Assembly (NCBI GenBank): GCA_022616275.1
Contig: JAKEFB010000061.1
Location: 49,712-113,711, forward strand
Direction: 5' to 3'
Source of the DNA: Chloroflexota bacterium
GTDB lineage: Bacteria > Chloroflexota > Anaerolineae > Promineifilales > Promineifilaceae
Length of the DNA: 64,000 nucleotides
Shown: positions 36,452 through 44,909 of the stretch, one piece after another
How the letters are laid out: every line of letters begins with the position of its first letter
Numbering within the stretch: position 1 is the stretch's first letter
Notes under the pieces: generated by a model
Databases searched by the model: none
Told to the model about the DNA's origin: nothing
Seen by the model: the letters and a program-made list of their open reading frames with translations, nothing else
Translations under genes and position numbers: made by a program

Positions 36452-37699
36452 ATGGCCCACCGCCTCGGCTTTGGTCTCTCCCGCGAACTGTGGCTTGTCG
36501 TGTTCGGGATCTTCTTGAACTACCTTGGGTACGGCGCTGTCCTCCCCTTCGAGATCATCTACCTGCACGATGGCCGCGGCTTCAGTCTGGGCGTCGCCGG
36601 TCTCGTGATCGGCCTGATCACCGGTGTTGCCGTGGTCATTTCCCCGCTCGCCGGCCCGCTGATTGACCGCTTCGGGGCGCGTGCCACCGCGACCGGCGCC
36701 GGCGTTGCCCTGGCCGCCGGCTATGCCGGCCTGGCCTTTGCTCACTCGCCTGCTCAGGCTTTCCTGGCCGCTGCCCTGGCGGGCGCCGGAAACGGCGCCC
36801 TGAATCCGAGCCAGTCAACGCTGCTGGCGACGCTTGCCTCGTCGGACGTGCGTCATCGGGCCACCGCACTCTCCCGGGTTGCCAGCAACGCCGGCATCGG
36901 GCTTGGTGGCGCCCTCGGCGGCCTCGTCGTCGGTTACGGTTTGACCGGGTTCGTTGTCCTGTTCCTGGCCAACGCCCTCACTTACCTCGTCTATGTGTTC
37001 GTTTTGGTCGCCGTCGTGCGCGACGATGTGCGGCCGGAGCCGATCAGAGGCGGATACCGGCTCGTTGCTCGTGACCGGGCCTTCATGCATCTCGCCTTCA
37101 CCAACGTGGCGATGATTGCCGTCGGCTGGGGTGTGTTCACCTGGCTCATACCGCCCTACGCCAAGGACGAGATCGGCCTCAGCGAGCGGCTGATCGGCTT
37201 GCTGCTGCTGGCCAACGCCGCCACGGTCGTCGTCGCCCAGGTACCGATCGCCAGGCTCGCTGAGGGCCGCCGGCGGGTCGTGCTGATGGCGCTGGCGGCG
37301 TTGATCTTCGTTGGCGCTTGCCTGCTCGCGGTCGCCGCCGGCGTCAGCGCCGGCCTGGCGTACGCGGCATTGGTCGCGGCCGTGATCGCTGTTGGCGTCG
37401 GCGAGTGCCTCCATACGACGGTGCTCATGCCGCTCGTCGCCGATCTCGCGCCAGCGAACCTGCGTGGCCGCTACATGGCCTCAATCGGTCTGTCGTGGTG
37501 GGTCGGGCTGGCGCTCGCGCCGACGCTGGGCACGCAAGTGCTGAGCCTCTCGCCGGCGGCGGTCTTCCTGGCTGCTGCCGCTGTTGCCATGGCCGCCGCC
37601 GCCTCGGCGCTGGCGCTGGAGGGGCGGTTGCCTGAGGCCTCTCGGATGACGCCGCGTCCACGCGGTGCGGCCGCGACCGCACCGGCGGCGCCTCGTTAG
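36452..37699 (+). CDS. Major facilitator superfamily drug/metabolite exporter
   Basis: The 415-residue protein has about 12 membrane segments. The signature between helices 2 and 3, AGPLIDRFGARATA, and the motif GGALGGLVVGYGL in helix 5 match the proton-driven drug-efflux (DHA) branch. It would export a small compound across the cytoplasmic membrane. The frame is open upstream to 36107, but the upstream part overlaps the regulator gene and is a shadow. The divergent XRE/MmyB regulator is its probable controller. Confidence 0.88.
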   Translation: MAHRLGFGLSRELWLVVFGIFLNYLGYGAVLPFEIIYLHDGRGFSLGVAGLVIGLITGVAVVISPLAGPLIDRFGARATATGAGVALAAGYAGLAFAHSPAQAFLAAALAGAGNGALNPSQSTLLATLASSDVRHRATALSRVASNAGIGLGGALGGLVVGYGLTGFVVLFLANALTYLVYVFVLVAVVRDDVRPEPIRGGYRLVARDRAFMHLAFTNVAMIAVGWGVFTWLIPPYAKDEIGLSERLIGLLLLANAATVVVAQVPIARLAEGRRRVVLMALAALIFVGACLLAVAAGVSAGLAYAALVAAVIAVGVGECLHTTVLMPLVADLAPANLRGRYMASIGLSWWVGLALAPTLGTQVLSLSPAAVFLAAAAVAMAAAASALALEGRLPEASRMTPRPRGAAATAPAAPR

Positions 37700-37773
37700 C
37701 CCATCACGTCGAGCACCCCACCCCCGCCCTCTCACTCCCAGACTCACCCACCCGCCCACCTTCACTCAGTCCC

Positions 37774-38034
37774 TTTGCCGGGCTGGTGGTCGGGTTGGTT
37801 TCCCAGTTGGTGGTCGGGCTGGTAAGATTTGGCGGCGTGACCGTCATCCAACACGCCATCTTGCGCTGGTTCCTCCACCGCTACGATTATTTACCGCTGC
37901 GCCTCATAGACTTCCTCGACGCCATGGCCGGCCGCATCCTCCTCCGCAAAGTCGGCGGCGGCTACATCTTCATCCACCGCCTGCTGCTGGAATACTTCGC
38001 CGGGCTGGAAGAAGGCGCCCAACCGCCTCGTTGA
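37774..38034 (+). pseudogene. NACHT C-terminal half, third copy
   Basis: The frame reads FAGLVVGLVSQLVVGLV, FGGVTVIQHAILRWFLHRYD and GRILLRKVGGGYIFIHRLLL, aligned along its whole length with the end of copy 1 (33232-33509). The P-loop half is missing. With fragment 33510-33750 it could be the two ends of one gene split by about 4 kb of cargo. Confidence 0.75.
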
Positions 38035-38087
38035 CCCTGCCCATGCTGCGCCCCACCCGGCCGGCCGCATAAGCGCTTAAAAATCAC

Positions 38088-38116
38088 TTGACATAGAACA
38101 TGCGTTCTTGTACACT
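38088..38116 (+). promoter_or_regulatory. SigA-type promoter with a LexA-like box in the spacer
   Basis: TTGACA (38088-38093), 17 bases, TACACT (38111-38116). The spacer holds AGAACATGCGTTCT (38095-38108), a perfect inverted repeat with the GAAC-N4-GTTC core of LexA/DinR boxes of Gram-positive-type bacteria. A protein bound there would block the promoter. It drives the hydrolase-ClbS-like pair and possibly the DinB and YcaQ genes. Confidence 0.7.
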
Positions 38117-38163
38117 CTGTTAGGCAGCAGCGCGATCCACTACAACCACTATAAGGAGTCCAC

Positions 38164-38823
38164 ATGACACATTCTCAACCTCAAGGCTTTCTCGTCGTCC
38201 CGCCCATTGGCCAGGGCCCCGGTGTATTGGTTCTTCATGCCTGGTGGGGGTTGAACGACGCCATGAAGGCTTTCTGCACGCGACTGGCCGAATCCGGTTT
38301 CGTCACCTTCGCCCCAGACCTCTATCATGGCAAGGTCGCCGACAACATTGCCGATGCGGAAACCCTGGGCAAAGCGCTCGACACCAACCACCTCCAAGCC
38401 AGGGCCGAGATCGCCGAGGCAACCATGTTTCTCAACGAACGTGCTGGCCAGGCCGGCCGCGGCCTGGCAGTGATTGGCTTCTCGCTCGGCGCCTATTATG
38501 CGCTGGACCTCGCCGCCGCCGCTCCCGAACACATCCGTTCCGTCGTCCTCTTTTACGGGACCGGGGGCGGCGACTTCAGCAGCTCGAGAGCCGCCTACCT
38601 CGGCCACTTTGCCGAGAATGATGAGTTTGAGCCGCCATCCAACGTTGACGACCTGGAGGAATCCCTACAGCGTGCCGGCCGCCCGGTGACTTTCTATCGT
38701 TACAGGGACACCGGACACTGGTTCTTTGAACCTGACCGCTCGGCATACAACCAGGCGGCCGCGAGCCTGGCCTGGGATCGAACCCTGGCCTTCCTGAAAG
38801 GAGTTATTGATGAAGAAATCTGA
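38164..38823 (+). CDS. Dienelactone hydrolase-family alpha/beta hydrolase
   Basis: The 219-residue protein has the compact DLH fold. The nucleophile elbow is GFSLGA with Ser107 where classic dienelactone hydrolases have Cys; HAWWGLND, LYHGKVAD and DTGHWFFE carry the other conserved segments, including the catalytic His. It would hydrolyse an ester or lactone in the cytoplasm. AAGGAG lies 8 bases upstream. It is first behind the LexA-like promoter, and its end overlaps the next gene by 14 bases. Confidence 0.85.
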   Translation: MTHSQPQGFLVVPPIGQGPGVLVLHAWWGLNDAMKAFCTRLAESGFVTFAPDLYHGKVADNIADAETLGKALDTNHLQARAEIAEATMFLNERAGQAGRGLAVIGFSLGAYYALDLAAAAPEHIRSVVLFYGTGGGDFSSSRAAYLGHFAENDEFEPPSNVDDLEESLQRAGRPVTFYRYRDTGHWFFEPDRSAYNQAAASLAWDRTLAFLKGVIDEEI

Positions 38824-39328
38824 ACTTTTGAATTGGTTGCAGGAAGAGTATCAGCAATGGCAAGCATTTCTCGATCAGATTGGCCCGGCGCGTATGGATC
38901 AACCTGGCGTGGCCGGCCACTGGTCCATCAAAGATATCGTCGCTCACTTGAATGGCTGGCAGCCCAGACTTATCGCCAGCCTACAGGCTGCTCAACGCGG
39001 TGAACCAGAGCCACCCCCACCCTGGCCGGCGCACCTACAAGCTGACGATGAACTCAATGCCTGGTTCTACGAGTCCAATCGCGGCCGCTCGGTGCAAGAA
39101 GTCCTGGATGAATCGCATCAACTGTTTCAGCAGCTCCTCGCCGTCATTGAAGGCTTACCCGATGATGTCCGAATCGAGCAAGTGCACCAGGGGGAAAGAG
39201 TTTTTCATCTTGTCTGGTTGGGCGATAAACGCTTCCTCGCCGGTGAATTCTTTGACCATTTCCATGATGACCATGAGCCAGATATACGTGCCTGGCTTGC
39301 CCGTGTAGACGAGGGGCAGCCGGGATGA
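38810..39328 (+). CDS. ClbS/DfsB-like four-helix protein
   Basis: The 172-residue DinB-superfamily protein starts MKKSELLNWLQEEYQQW and has WSIKDIVAHLNGWQ and FFDHFHDDHEPDIRAWL, the conserved blocks of the ClbS/DfsB group. ClbS protects colibactin producers by opening the reactive cyclopropane of that genotoxin. The gene overlaps the hydrolase gene by 14 bases and has AAAGGAG upstream, so both are translated from one message. Family assignment is fairly firm; the natural target here is unknown. Confidence 0.75.
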   Translation: MKKSELLNWLQEEYQQWQAFLDQIGPARMDQPGVAGHWSIKDIVAHLNGWQPRLIASLQAAQRGEPEPPPPWPAHLQADDELNAWFYESNRGRSVQEVLDESHQLFQQLLAVIEGLPDDVRIEQVHQGERVFHLVWLGDKRFLAGEFFDHFHDDHEPDIRAWLARVDEGQPG

Positions 39329-39402
39329 GGTGGGCCTGTCACCTTGCCTGGTCCACCACGCGCAAGCGCAAACAACACAGCATCTATGCCCAAGGAGTTC
39401 AC

Positions 39403-39429
39403 ATGCGCGACGCGCACCACGATGAATGA
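39403..39429 (+). other. Possible 8-codon leader peptide MRDAHHDE
   Basis: AAGGAGTT, 4 bases, then ATG and eight codons ending AHHDE before TGA. It matches the frame at 8313-8339 in length, ending and ribosome site. It lies 55 bases before the DinB gene at 39484. Confidence 0.3.
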
Positions 39430-39432
39430 AAA

Positions 39433-39461
39433 TTAATTCGTCTAATTCGTGCAATTCGTGG
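39433..39461. repeat. 9-bp repeat AATTCGTNN
   Basis: AATTCGTCT, AATTCGTGC and AATTCGTGG in tandem. Related ATTCGTG-type units occur near 13080, 51640 and 53050. Confidence 0.6.
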
Positions 39462-39483
39462 CTATTTTTGCAGGAGAATTATT

Positions 39484-40065
39484 GTGTACGATACATCACG
39501 TACCATTGAGCAGATTCTGACCATGCTTGCAGCCGCACCCTCGCGCCTCGCCGACTTCACCGAAGGTCTGCCGCCGGCTCAATTGCTGGCCCCTCCCGCG
39601 CCCGATGAATGGTCCGCCAGAGATGTGCTTGCCCATATGCGCGCCTGTGCTGACATGTGGGGCAAGTACATCGCACAGATACTTAGCGAGGACAGGCCGA
39701 CGATTAAGGCTGTCAATCCCACTACCTGGATCAAGCAGACGAACTATCGCCAACAGGAATTTCGACCCTCGCTGCAGGCTTTTACTGCCCAACGTGCCGG
39801 ACTGTTGGCGGTGTTGAAGCCGTTGGCGCCCGAAGCCTGGTCCCGTATGGCGACGGTGACGGGGGCGGGAAAGCCACGCGTACGGACCGTGTACACGTAT
39901 GCCCAGTGGCTGGCAAACCATGAACGGCCGCACCTTAAGCAGATTGAACGCATCGTGAACACGATGCGCATGGTGCAACGACCACCGCTTGAGCAGGCGG
40001 CCCAACACGGCGGTGTAGCCGACGCCGCTTTTCTTGGAGGTTCGTTTTATGGATGCACTCTCTGA
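39484..40065 (+). CDS. DinB-family protein
   Basis: The 193-residue protein has DEWSARDVLAHMRACADMW with the first metal His, and WLANHERPHLKQIERI with the C-terminal His residues, the DinB pattern. The start is GTG with GGAGAA 9 bases upstream. It overlaps the next DinB gene by 17 bases. Biochemical role unknown; the family includes thiol transferases and self-resistance factors. Confidence 0.82.
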   Translation: MYDTSRTIEQILTMLAAAPSRLADFTEGLPPAQLLAPPAPDEWSARDVLAHMRACADMWGKYIAQILSEDRPTIKAVNPTTWIKQTNYRQQEFRPSLQAFTAQRAGLLAVLKPLAPEAWSRMATVTGAGKPRVRTVYTYAQWLANHERPHLKQIERIVNTMRMVQRPPLEQAAQHGGVADAAFLGGSFYGCTL

Positions 40066-40558
40066 ATCAACGTTTATGGAATTCATCCTGTACAACAACT
40101 GGGCCAATCAACAGGTGTTGCAGGCGTGTCAGAATTTGAGCGAGGATCAGCTCGCAACTATGATCCCAGGTGCCTATGGCACGATCCGCGACACCTTGGA
40201 ACACATTATCCAGGGCGAGGCCTTTTATCTGGGGCTATTGACTGGCAACCGTCCGCAGCCACCTTTCCAATGGGAGGCGAGGCCAGGTTTGGCCGAAATG
40301 ACAGCCTACGCCACTCAAGTTGGAAAGGCACTGGTGGATATGGCTCAGCGTATCCTCCCAACCGATCAAGTCGTTGAAGAAGCCGAAGGCAAGCAGTTTC
40401 ACTATCAAGCTCTGGCTGTGTTCATCCAAATTATTAACCACGGCGTTGAGCATCGCACAAACATCACGACAATTCTCAATCAAGGCCTGCAAACACCGCC
40501 CAATGTGGACGGCTGGGGTTACTTGGATGCTCATCCTGATCGGTTTGGGCTAAAGTGA
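40049..40558 (+). CDS. DinB-family protein
   Basis: The 169-residue protein starts MDALSESTFMEFILYNNWAN and has GTIRDTLEHIIQGEAFYL and INHGVEHRTNITTILNQG. The His residues of EHIIQ and NHGVEHR make a complete DinB metal site. GGAGG lies 8 bases before ATG 40049, inside the preceding gene, so expression is coupled. A longer start (40034) lacks a ribosome site. Confidence 0.88.
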   Translation: MDALSESTFMEFILYNNWANQQVLQACQNLSEDQLATMIPGAYGTIRDTLEHIIQGEAFYLGLLTGNRPQPPFQWEARPGLAEMTAYATQVGKALVDMAQRILPTDQVVEEAEGKQFHYQALAVFIQIINHGVEHRTNITTILNQGLQTPPNVDGWGYLDAHPDRFGLK

Positions 40559-40621
40559 GCATATGAACCTTACGCCAGCATTTCAGACATGTCTGGCTGC
40601 CCGTCTCTACAACAAGCCATC

Positions 40622-41896
40622 ATGCTGACCCTCAACCTCGACACAGCCCGTCGCTTTATCCTCGGCAAGCAGGGCTTGTGGCCCGGCCGGCGCTGGCGCG
40701 GCATCCAGGGCACGGAGCAGGCCATGCGCGCCATGGAGTACTTGCAACTCGACCCGCTGCAAATCATCGCTCGCAGCCATGACATCGCTCTGCACAGCCG
40801 CGTACTCGATTACACGCCTGGCCTGTGGGAGGACGTGGCCTACCGGCAGCGCAACTTCTTTGACTGGGGTGGCTGGCTGGCCGCCCGGCCGATGGACGAG
40901 CTGCCACACTGGCGCGTGGTCATGCGCCGTGAGCGCGATGGCGACCCCGATTGCGACTCGCAAGTTCGCAAAATGGGCCGCGACCACGCCGACGCCATCG
41001 TCGAAATGCGGGCCATATTGCACGAGCGCGGCGCCGTGAACAACCGCGACTTCGAGATGGCGTCGCGGACACGAACGCAAAGTTATCGCGGCCGCAAGGA
41101 CAGCGCGTTGGCTTTGTATTATTTGTGGCGCACCGGCGAAGTGATGACGCACCATCGCGAGAACTTTGAGCGCGTCTACGCCCTCACTGAAACGGTCGCG
41201 CCTGCGCACCTCATTTGCGAAAGCGACGAAGCTGAGGCTGACCGCTTCTTGATCAAAAAGGAAGTCAGCTTCTCCGGCCTGTCGCGGCTCAACCGTACGA
41301 GTGATTCGTTTCGACGCGGCGTGCCGTTTAGTAAAGCGAAGCAGATACTCGAGGCGATGTTGGCTGACGGCGACCTCATCGCGGTGCAGGTTGAAGGCTG
41401 GAAGGTGGTACACTACGCGCTCGGTAGCAACGTCGAGGTGCTGCGCGATTTGAGCGCAGGGCGTGTGCCGGAGGAGTGGACGCCGTTGGAGACGACCACG
41501 ACTGAAGAGGTCGTCTTCCTCGCACCACTCGATCACGTCAGCGCCCGCGGGCGAGCCAAAGTTTTATTCGGCTTCGACTACGTCTGGGAGGTATACAAGC
41601 CTGAGCACCAGCGTAGGTTCGGCTACTACACCTTGCCGATTTTGTGGGGCGACCGGCTCGTCGCGCGCTTCGACAGCAAACTCGACCGGACGGCCAACAC
41701 CTTCGTCATCCTGGGCTTGTGGTTGGAGGATGAGGCCCTCGGCAAAGATGAGGCCTTTGCGGAGGCATTGGCTTGTGGGTTTGCCCGATTCGTCACTTTT
41801 CTCGGCGCGAGCAAGCTGGATGCAAAGGCGATTCGCGAGCCGCTGCTGCGCCGACGCGCATGCTCTTCAAAAGAAGCAAATTCAAGCTGGGTTTGA
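40622..41896 (+). CDS. YcaQ-family winged-helix DNA glycosylase (HTH_42)
   Basis: The 424-residue protein has three winged-helix-like domains. EYLQLDPLQIIARSHDIAL carries the QxD catalytic motif (Gln42, Asp44) of the YcaQ branch, followed by RQRNFFDWGGW and a C-terminal beta region (VVFLAPLDHVSARGRAKVLF). E. coli YcaQ unhooks interstrand DNA crosslinks made by nitrogen mustards; the related AlkZ gives azinomycin producers self-resistance. ATG 40622 starts the conserved part; ATG 40589 is possible, and neither has a good ribosome site. Context with ClbS/DinB genes supports a role in genotoxin damage repair. Confidence 0.85.
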   Translation: MLTLNLDTARRFILGKQGLWPGRRWRGIQGTEQAMRAMEYLQLDPLQIIARSHDIALHSRVLDYTPGLWEDVAYRQRNFFDWGGWLAARPMDELPHWRVVMRRERDGDPDCDSQVRKMGRDHADAIVEMRAILHERGAVNNRDFEMASRTRTQSYRGRKDSALALYYLWRTGEVMTHHRENFERVYALTETVAPAHLICESDEAEADRFLIKKEVSFSGLSRLNRTSDSFRRGVPFSKAKQILEAMLADGDLIAVQVEGWKVVHYALGSNVEVLRDLSAGRVPEEWTPLETTTTEEVVFLAPLDHVSARGRAKVLFGFDYVWEVYKPEHQRRFGYYTLPILWGDRLVARFDSKLDRTANTFVILGLWLEDEALGKDEAFAEALACGFARFVTFLGASKLDAKAIREPLLRRRACSSKEANSSWV

Positions 41897-41972
41897 TGGC
41901 GACGCTCAGCCGCCCCACACCCTTGTCTCTATCTAGGGTACAATCACGACCTGCCTTTACTAAGTTAGCGTC

Positions 41973-42086
41973 ATGAACGAGCAACTGTTGGGCTATTTGT
42001 TTGACGATAAACCACATATCCTGGCCGGGCCAATGAGCCGGCGGATGGGCTTATCGCCGCGCTTCAAAGCGAGGGTGCGCAATCGA
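41973..42086 (+). pseudogene. Possible truncated short gene (MNEQLLGYLFDD)
   Basis: A frame starting MNEQLLGYLFDDKPHILAG and SRRMGLSPRFKA runs into a dispersed repeat coding VRNRVSITI and then into the 3' end of xylB on the other strand. Only the first 30 or so codons look protein-like. I do not recognise the family. Confidence 0.3.
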
Positions 42087-42104
42087 GTTTCGATTACGAT
42101 TGCT
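42076..42104 (-). repeat. Dispersed repeat with AATCGAGTTTCGATT palindrome
   Basis: GTGCGCAATCGAGTTTCGATTACGATT is present here and inverted at 28574-28600. Confidence 0.65.
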
Positions 42105-43590
42105 GGCCAATGGCCTGAAAAGCCGGCCGCAAGGCGGGATAAAGGTCGCAGAAAATGGGGTAGAGCTGGGCATAGGCCAGGCGGTCGGGGCCGGGGGAGG
42201 TGCGGCCGGTGATCTGCACCGTGGCCTGGCAGGCGGCCGGCACGTTGGCAAAGCGGCCGGCGCCGGTAGCGGCCAGCAGGGCCGCGCCGTAGGCGGCCCC
42301 TTCGGTGGTGTTGACCATGACCAGCTCCACGTCCAGCACGTCGGCCAGGATCTGCCGCCACAGGGCGCTTTTGGCCCCGCCGCCGGAGAGGCGCACCTGG
42401 CGGATCTGGCCCAGACCGGCGGTCTGGATCAGCCGGAAGCTGTCCTTGAGGCCGTAGGCCACACCCTCCAACACCGAACGGGTCAGATGGGGCCGGGTGT
42501 GACGCCGCGTCAGGCCGATCCAGCCGGCGCGGGCCTGGGGGTCGGGGTGGGGCGTGCGCTCGCCGGTCAGGTAGGGTAAGAAGAATAGCCCCTCGCTGCC
42601 GGCCGGCACGGCCGCGGCTTCATTTGTCAGGTCGTCGAAACTGGTCGCGGGGGCCAGCGTGTCGCGGTACCATTGCAGGCTGCCGGCCGCGCTGAGCATG
42701 ACGCCCATGAAATGCCAGCGGCCGGGCAGGGCGTGGCAGAAAGTGTGCAGCCGTCCTTCCGGCTCGACCAGCGGCGCATCGGTCGGGGCAAAGACCACAC
42801 CCGATGTGCCCAGGGTCAGGGCGACGATGCCCGGCTCGACGGCCCCAACGCCCACCGCCTGGGCCGCCTGGTCGCCGCCGCCGGCCACAACCGGCGTGCC
42901 GGGGGCCAGGCCGGTCAGGCCGGCCGCCTGGCCGTTAATGACGCCGGTGACCTCCGGCCCTTCGTAGGGCTGGGGCAGCCACGGCCGGGGAATGTCCAGG
43001 GCGGCCAGCATTTCGTCCGACCAGGTCCGTGCTTTCAGGTCGAAAAGCAGCGTCCCGGCCCCATCGGCGCAGTCCACGGCGTAGTCGCCGGTCAGGCGGT
43101 AGCGGACGTAATCTTTGGGCAGCAAGAGGTGGCGCACCCGGGCGTACACCTCCGGCTCGTGCTCGCGGACCCACAGAATCTTGGGGGCAGTAAAGCCAGT
43201 CAGGGCGTCGTTGCCCGTAAGCTGGATGAGGCGCTCCGGGGTCAGGCGCGCCCGGATCTCGTCGCATTGGGCGGCCGTGCGTTGATCGTTCCAGAGGATG
43301 GCCGGCCGCAGCACCTCGTTCTTTTCGTCCAGCAGCACCAGGCCATGCATCTGCCCGGTGAGGCCAATGGCTGCCACCTGGCCGCCGGCCGCGCCGCTCT
43401 GGGCCAACACCTGGCGGATGCTGCTCACCGTGCCCTCCCACCACAGGGCCGGCTCTTGCTCGCTCCACAGCGGGCGCGGGCTGGCAAAGTCGTAACCGCT
43501 GCCGGCCGTGGCGACCACCGCGCCCTCTTCGTCAATGAGCACTGTCTTTGTCGCCGTCGTCGAGACGTCAATACCCAACAAGTAAGCCAT
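42094..43590 (-). CDS. xylB: Xylulokinase
   Basis: The 498-residue FGGY kinase starts MAYLLGIDVSTTATKTVLID and has AIGLTGQMHGLVLLD, ILWNDQRTAAQ, DYVRYRLTGDYAVDCADGAG, LTLGTSGVVF and RLSGGGAKSALWRQI, all at family positions. GQMHG and the Asp of DGAG are typical of xylulokinase. It phosphorylates D-xylulose for entry to the pentose phosphate pathway. It stands alone, separate from the sugar locus at 7-13 kb, but could use xylulose made by the lyxose isomerase-like enzyme. Confidence 0.92.
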   Translation of the reverse strand: MAYLLGIDVSTTATKTVLIDEEGAVVATAGSGYDFASPRPLWSEQEPALWWEGTVSSIRQVLAQSGAAGGQVAAIGLTGQMHGLVLLDEKNEVLRPAILWNDQRTAAQCDEIRARLTPERLIQLTGNDALTGFTAPKILWVREHEPEVYARVRHLLLPKDYVRYRLTGDYAVDCADGAGTLLFDLKARTWSDEMLAALDIPRPWLPQPYEGPEVTGVINGQAAGLTGLAPGTPVVAGGGDQAAQAVGVGAVEPGIVALTLGTSGVVFAPTDAPLVEPEGRLHTFCHALPGRWHFMGVMLSAAGSLQWYRDTLAPATSFDDLTNEAAAVPAGSEGLFFLPYLTGERTPHPDPQARAGWIGLTRRHTRPHLTRSVLEGVAYGLKDSFRLIQTAGLGQIRQVRLSGGGAKSALWRQILADVLDVELVMVNTTEGAAYGAALLAATGAGRFANVPAACQATVQITGRTSPGPDRLAYAQLYPIFCDLYPALRPAFQAIGQQS

Positions 43591-43670
43591 TACGGGCCTA
43601 TTCTAGCACTTTCAAGGCCATACCGCAGAAATAAAGACCCAGATGGCCCAGCTATGGACATTTCGCTTGC

Positions 43671-43698
43671 TTGACGCTCCATACCTGACCGCTATAAT
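43671..43698 (+). promoter_or_regulatory. prfA promoter, near-leaderless
   Basis: TTGACG (43671-43676), 16 bases, TATAAT (43693-43698). The ATG lies at 43708, so a start 6-7 bases after the -10 leaves a leader of only about 3 bases. No ribosome site is present, as expected. Confidence 0.7.
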
Positions 43699-43707
43699 CC
43701 ACCTGAT

Positions 43708-44799
43708 ATGTTAGAGAAAATTGCCAAAATCGTAGCGCGCTATAATGAAATTGAGCGCCGCATGGCCGACCCGGAGGTATTGGCAGACTATCAAAAAATC
43801 GCCGAGCTGGCCCAGGAGCGGTCTGACCTGGAGCCGCTGGTCGAAGCCTACCGCCGGCACGAGACGGCCGTCCGCGAATTGGCTGAGGCGCGCGAACTGC
43901 TGGAAACGGCCGACGATGAAGATATGACCGTGATGGCCCGTGAGGAAATTGAGCGGCTGGAAGCTTTACAGCAGCAACTGGAAAAGCAGATGCGCTCCTT
44001 CCTGGTTCCCAAAGACCCTCGCGACGAGAAGAACGTCTTTATTGAAATTCGAGCCGGGGCCGGCGGGGATGAAGCCGGCATCTTTGCCGCCGATTTGCTG
44101 CGCCTGTACATGCGTTACGCCGAAACGCGTGGCTGGAAAACGGAAATTGTAGACGAGAACAGCACCGGCGTGGGTGGCTACAAGGAAGTGATCCTGGCCG
44201 TCAAGGGCAAGGGCGCCTATTCCCGCTTTAAATATGAAAGCGGCGTCCATCGCGTCCAGCGTGTGCCCGTGACCGAGTCCCAGGGACGCATCCACACCAG
44301 CACGGCCACCGTGGCCGTGATGCCGGAGGTGCAGGACGTGGACATTGACCTGGACGAAAGGGAACTGGAAATTACCAGCACCTTTTCTTCCGGGCCGGGC
44401 GGCCAGCACATGCAAAAGAACGCCACCGCCATCCGCATTGTCCACAAGCCGACGGGAATAACCGTCAAGGTCCAGTCGGAGCGCAGCCAGACGCAAAACA
44501 AGCGCCTGGCGATGGGCATTATTCAGGCCCGCCTGCAGGAGATGGAAGAGGAAAAACAGCACGCCGCCGTGGCCGCCGACCGGCGGGCCCAGGTCGGCAC
44601 AGGGGACCGGAGCGAAAAAATTCGCACCTACAATTACCCCCAGGGGCGCGTGACGGATCATCGGGTTGGCTTCACCAGCTACAACCTGCCGGTGGTCATG
44701 GGCGGCGACCTCGACCCGTTTATTGACGCCCTGACCATTGCCGACGAGGCGGCCAGGCTGGCGGCGGCCAGCGAGAATGGGACCGGGAAGCAAAAGTAG
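43708..44799 (+). CDS. prfA: Peptide chain release factor 1
   Basis: The 363-residue protein is full length. HRVQRVPVTESQGRIHTS holds the PVT tripeptide that reads UAA/UAG, and SSGPGGQHMQKNATAIRI holds GGQ, which triggers peptide release at the ribosome. The motif uses Gly-Pro-Gly-Gly-Gln where many bacteria have Gly-Ala-Gly-Gly-Gln, and MQKN in place of VNTT, as seen in some deep-branching groups. The methyltransferase gene prmC, often next, is absent. Confidence 0.95.
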   Translation: MLEKIAKIVARYNEIERRMADPEVLADYQKIAELAQERSDLEPLVEAYRRHETAVRELAEARELLETADDEDMTVMAREEIERLEALQQQLEKQMRSFLVPKDPRDEKNVFIEIRAGAGGDEAGIFAADLLRLYMRYAETRGWKTEIVDENSTGVGGYKEVILAVKGKGAYSRFKYESGVHRVQRVPVTESQGRIHTSTATVAVMPEVQDVDIDLDERELEITSTFSSGPGGQHMQKNATAIRIVHKPTGITVKVQSERSQTQNKRLAMGIIQARLQEMEEEKQHAAVAADRRAQVGTGDRSEKIRTYNYPQGRVTDHRVGFTSYNLPVVMGGDLDPFIDALTIADEAARLAAASENGTGKQK

Positions 44800-44876
44800 G
44801 CGAGTGGCAAGTGGCGAGTGAACGAGTAGGCGAGTGGGCGAGTGGCGGTAGAGACGAGAGTTGGCGAGGCCAACTC
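44800..44876. repeat. GCGAGTG heptamers and AGTTGGC palindrome
   Basis: GCGAGTG, GCAAGTG, GCGAGTG (44800-44820), then further units to 44844, followed by GAGTTGGC/GCCAACTC (44858-44876), the same core as the hairpin at 13032-13049. Confidence 0.75.
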
Positions 44877-44909
44877 CAATCTTGCGTCTGTAGGTGGTAG
44901 GAGATAGTT

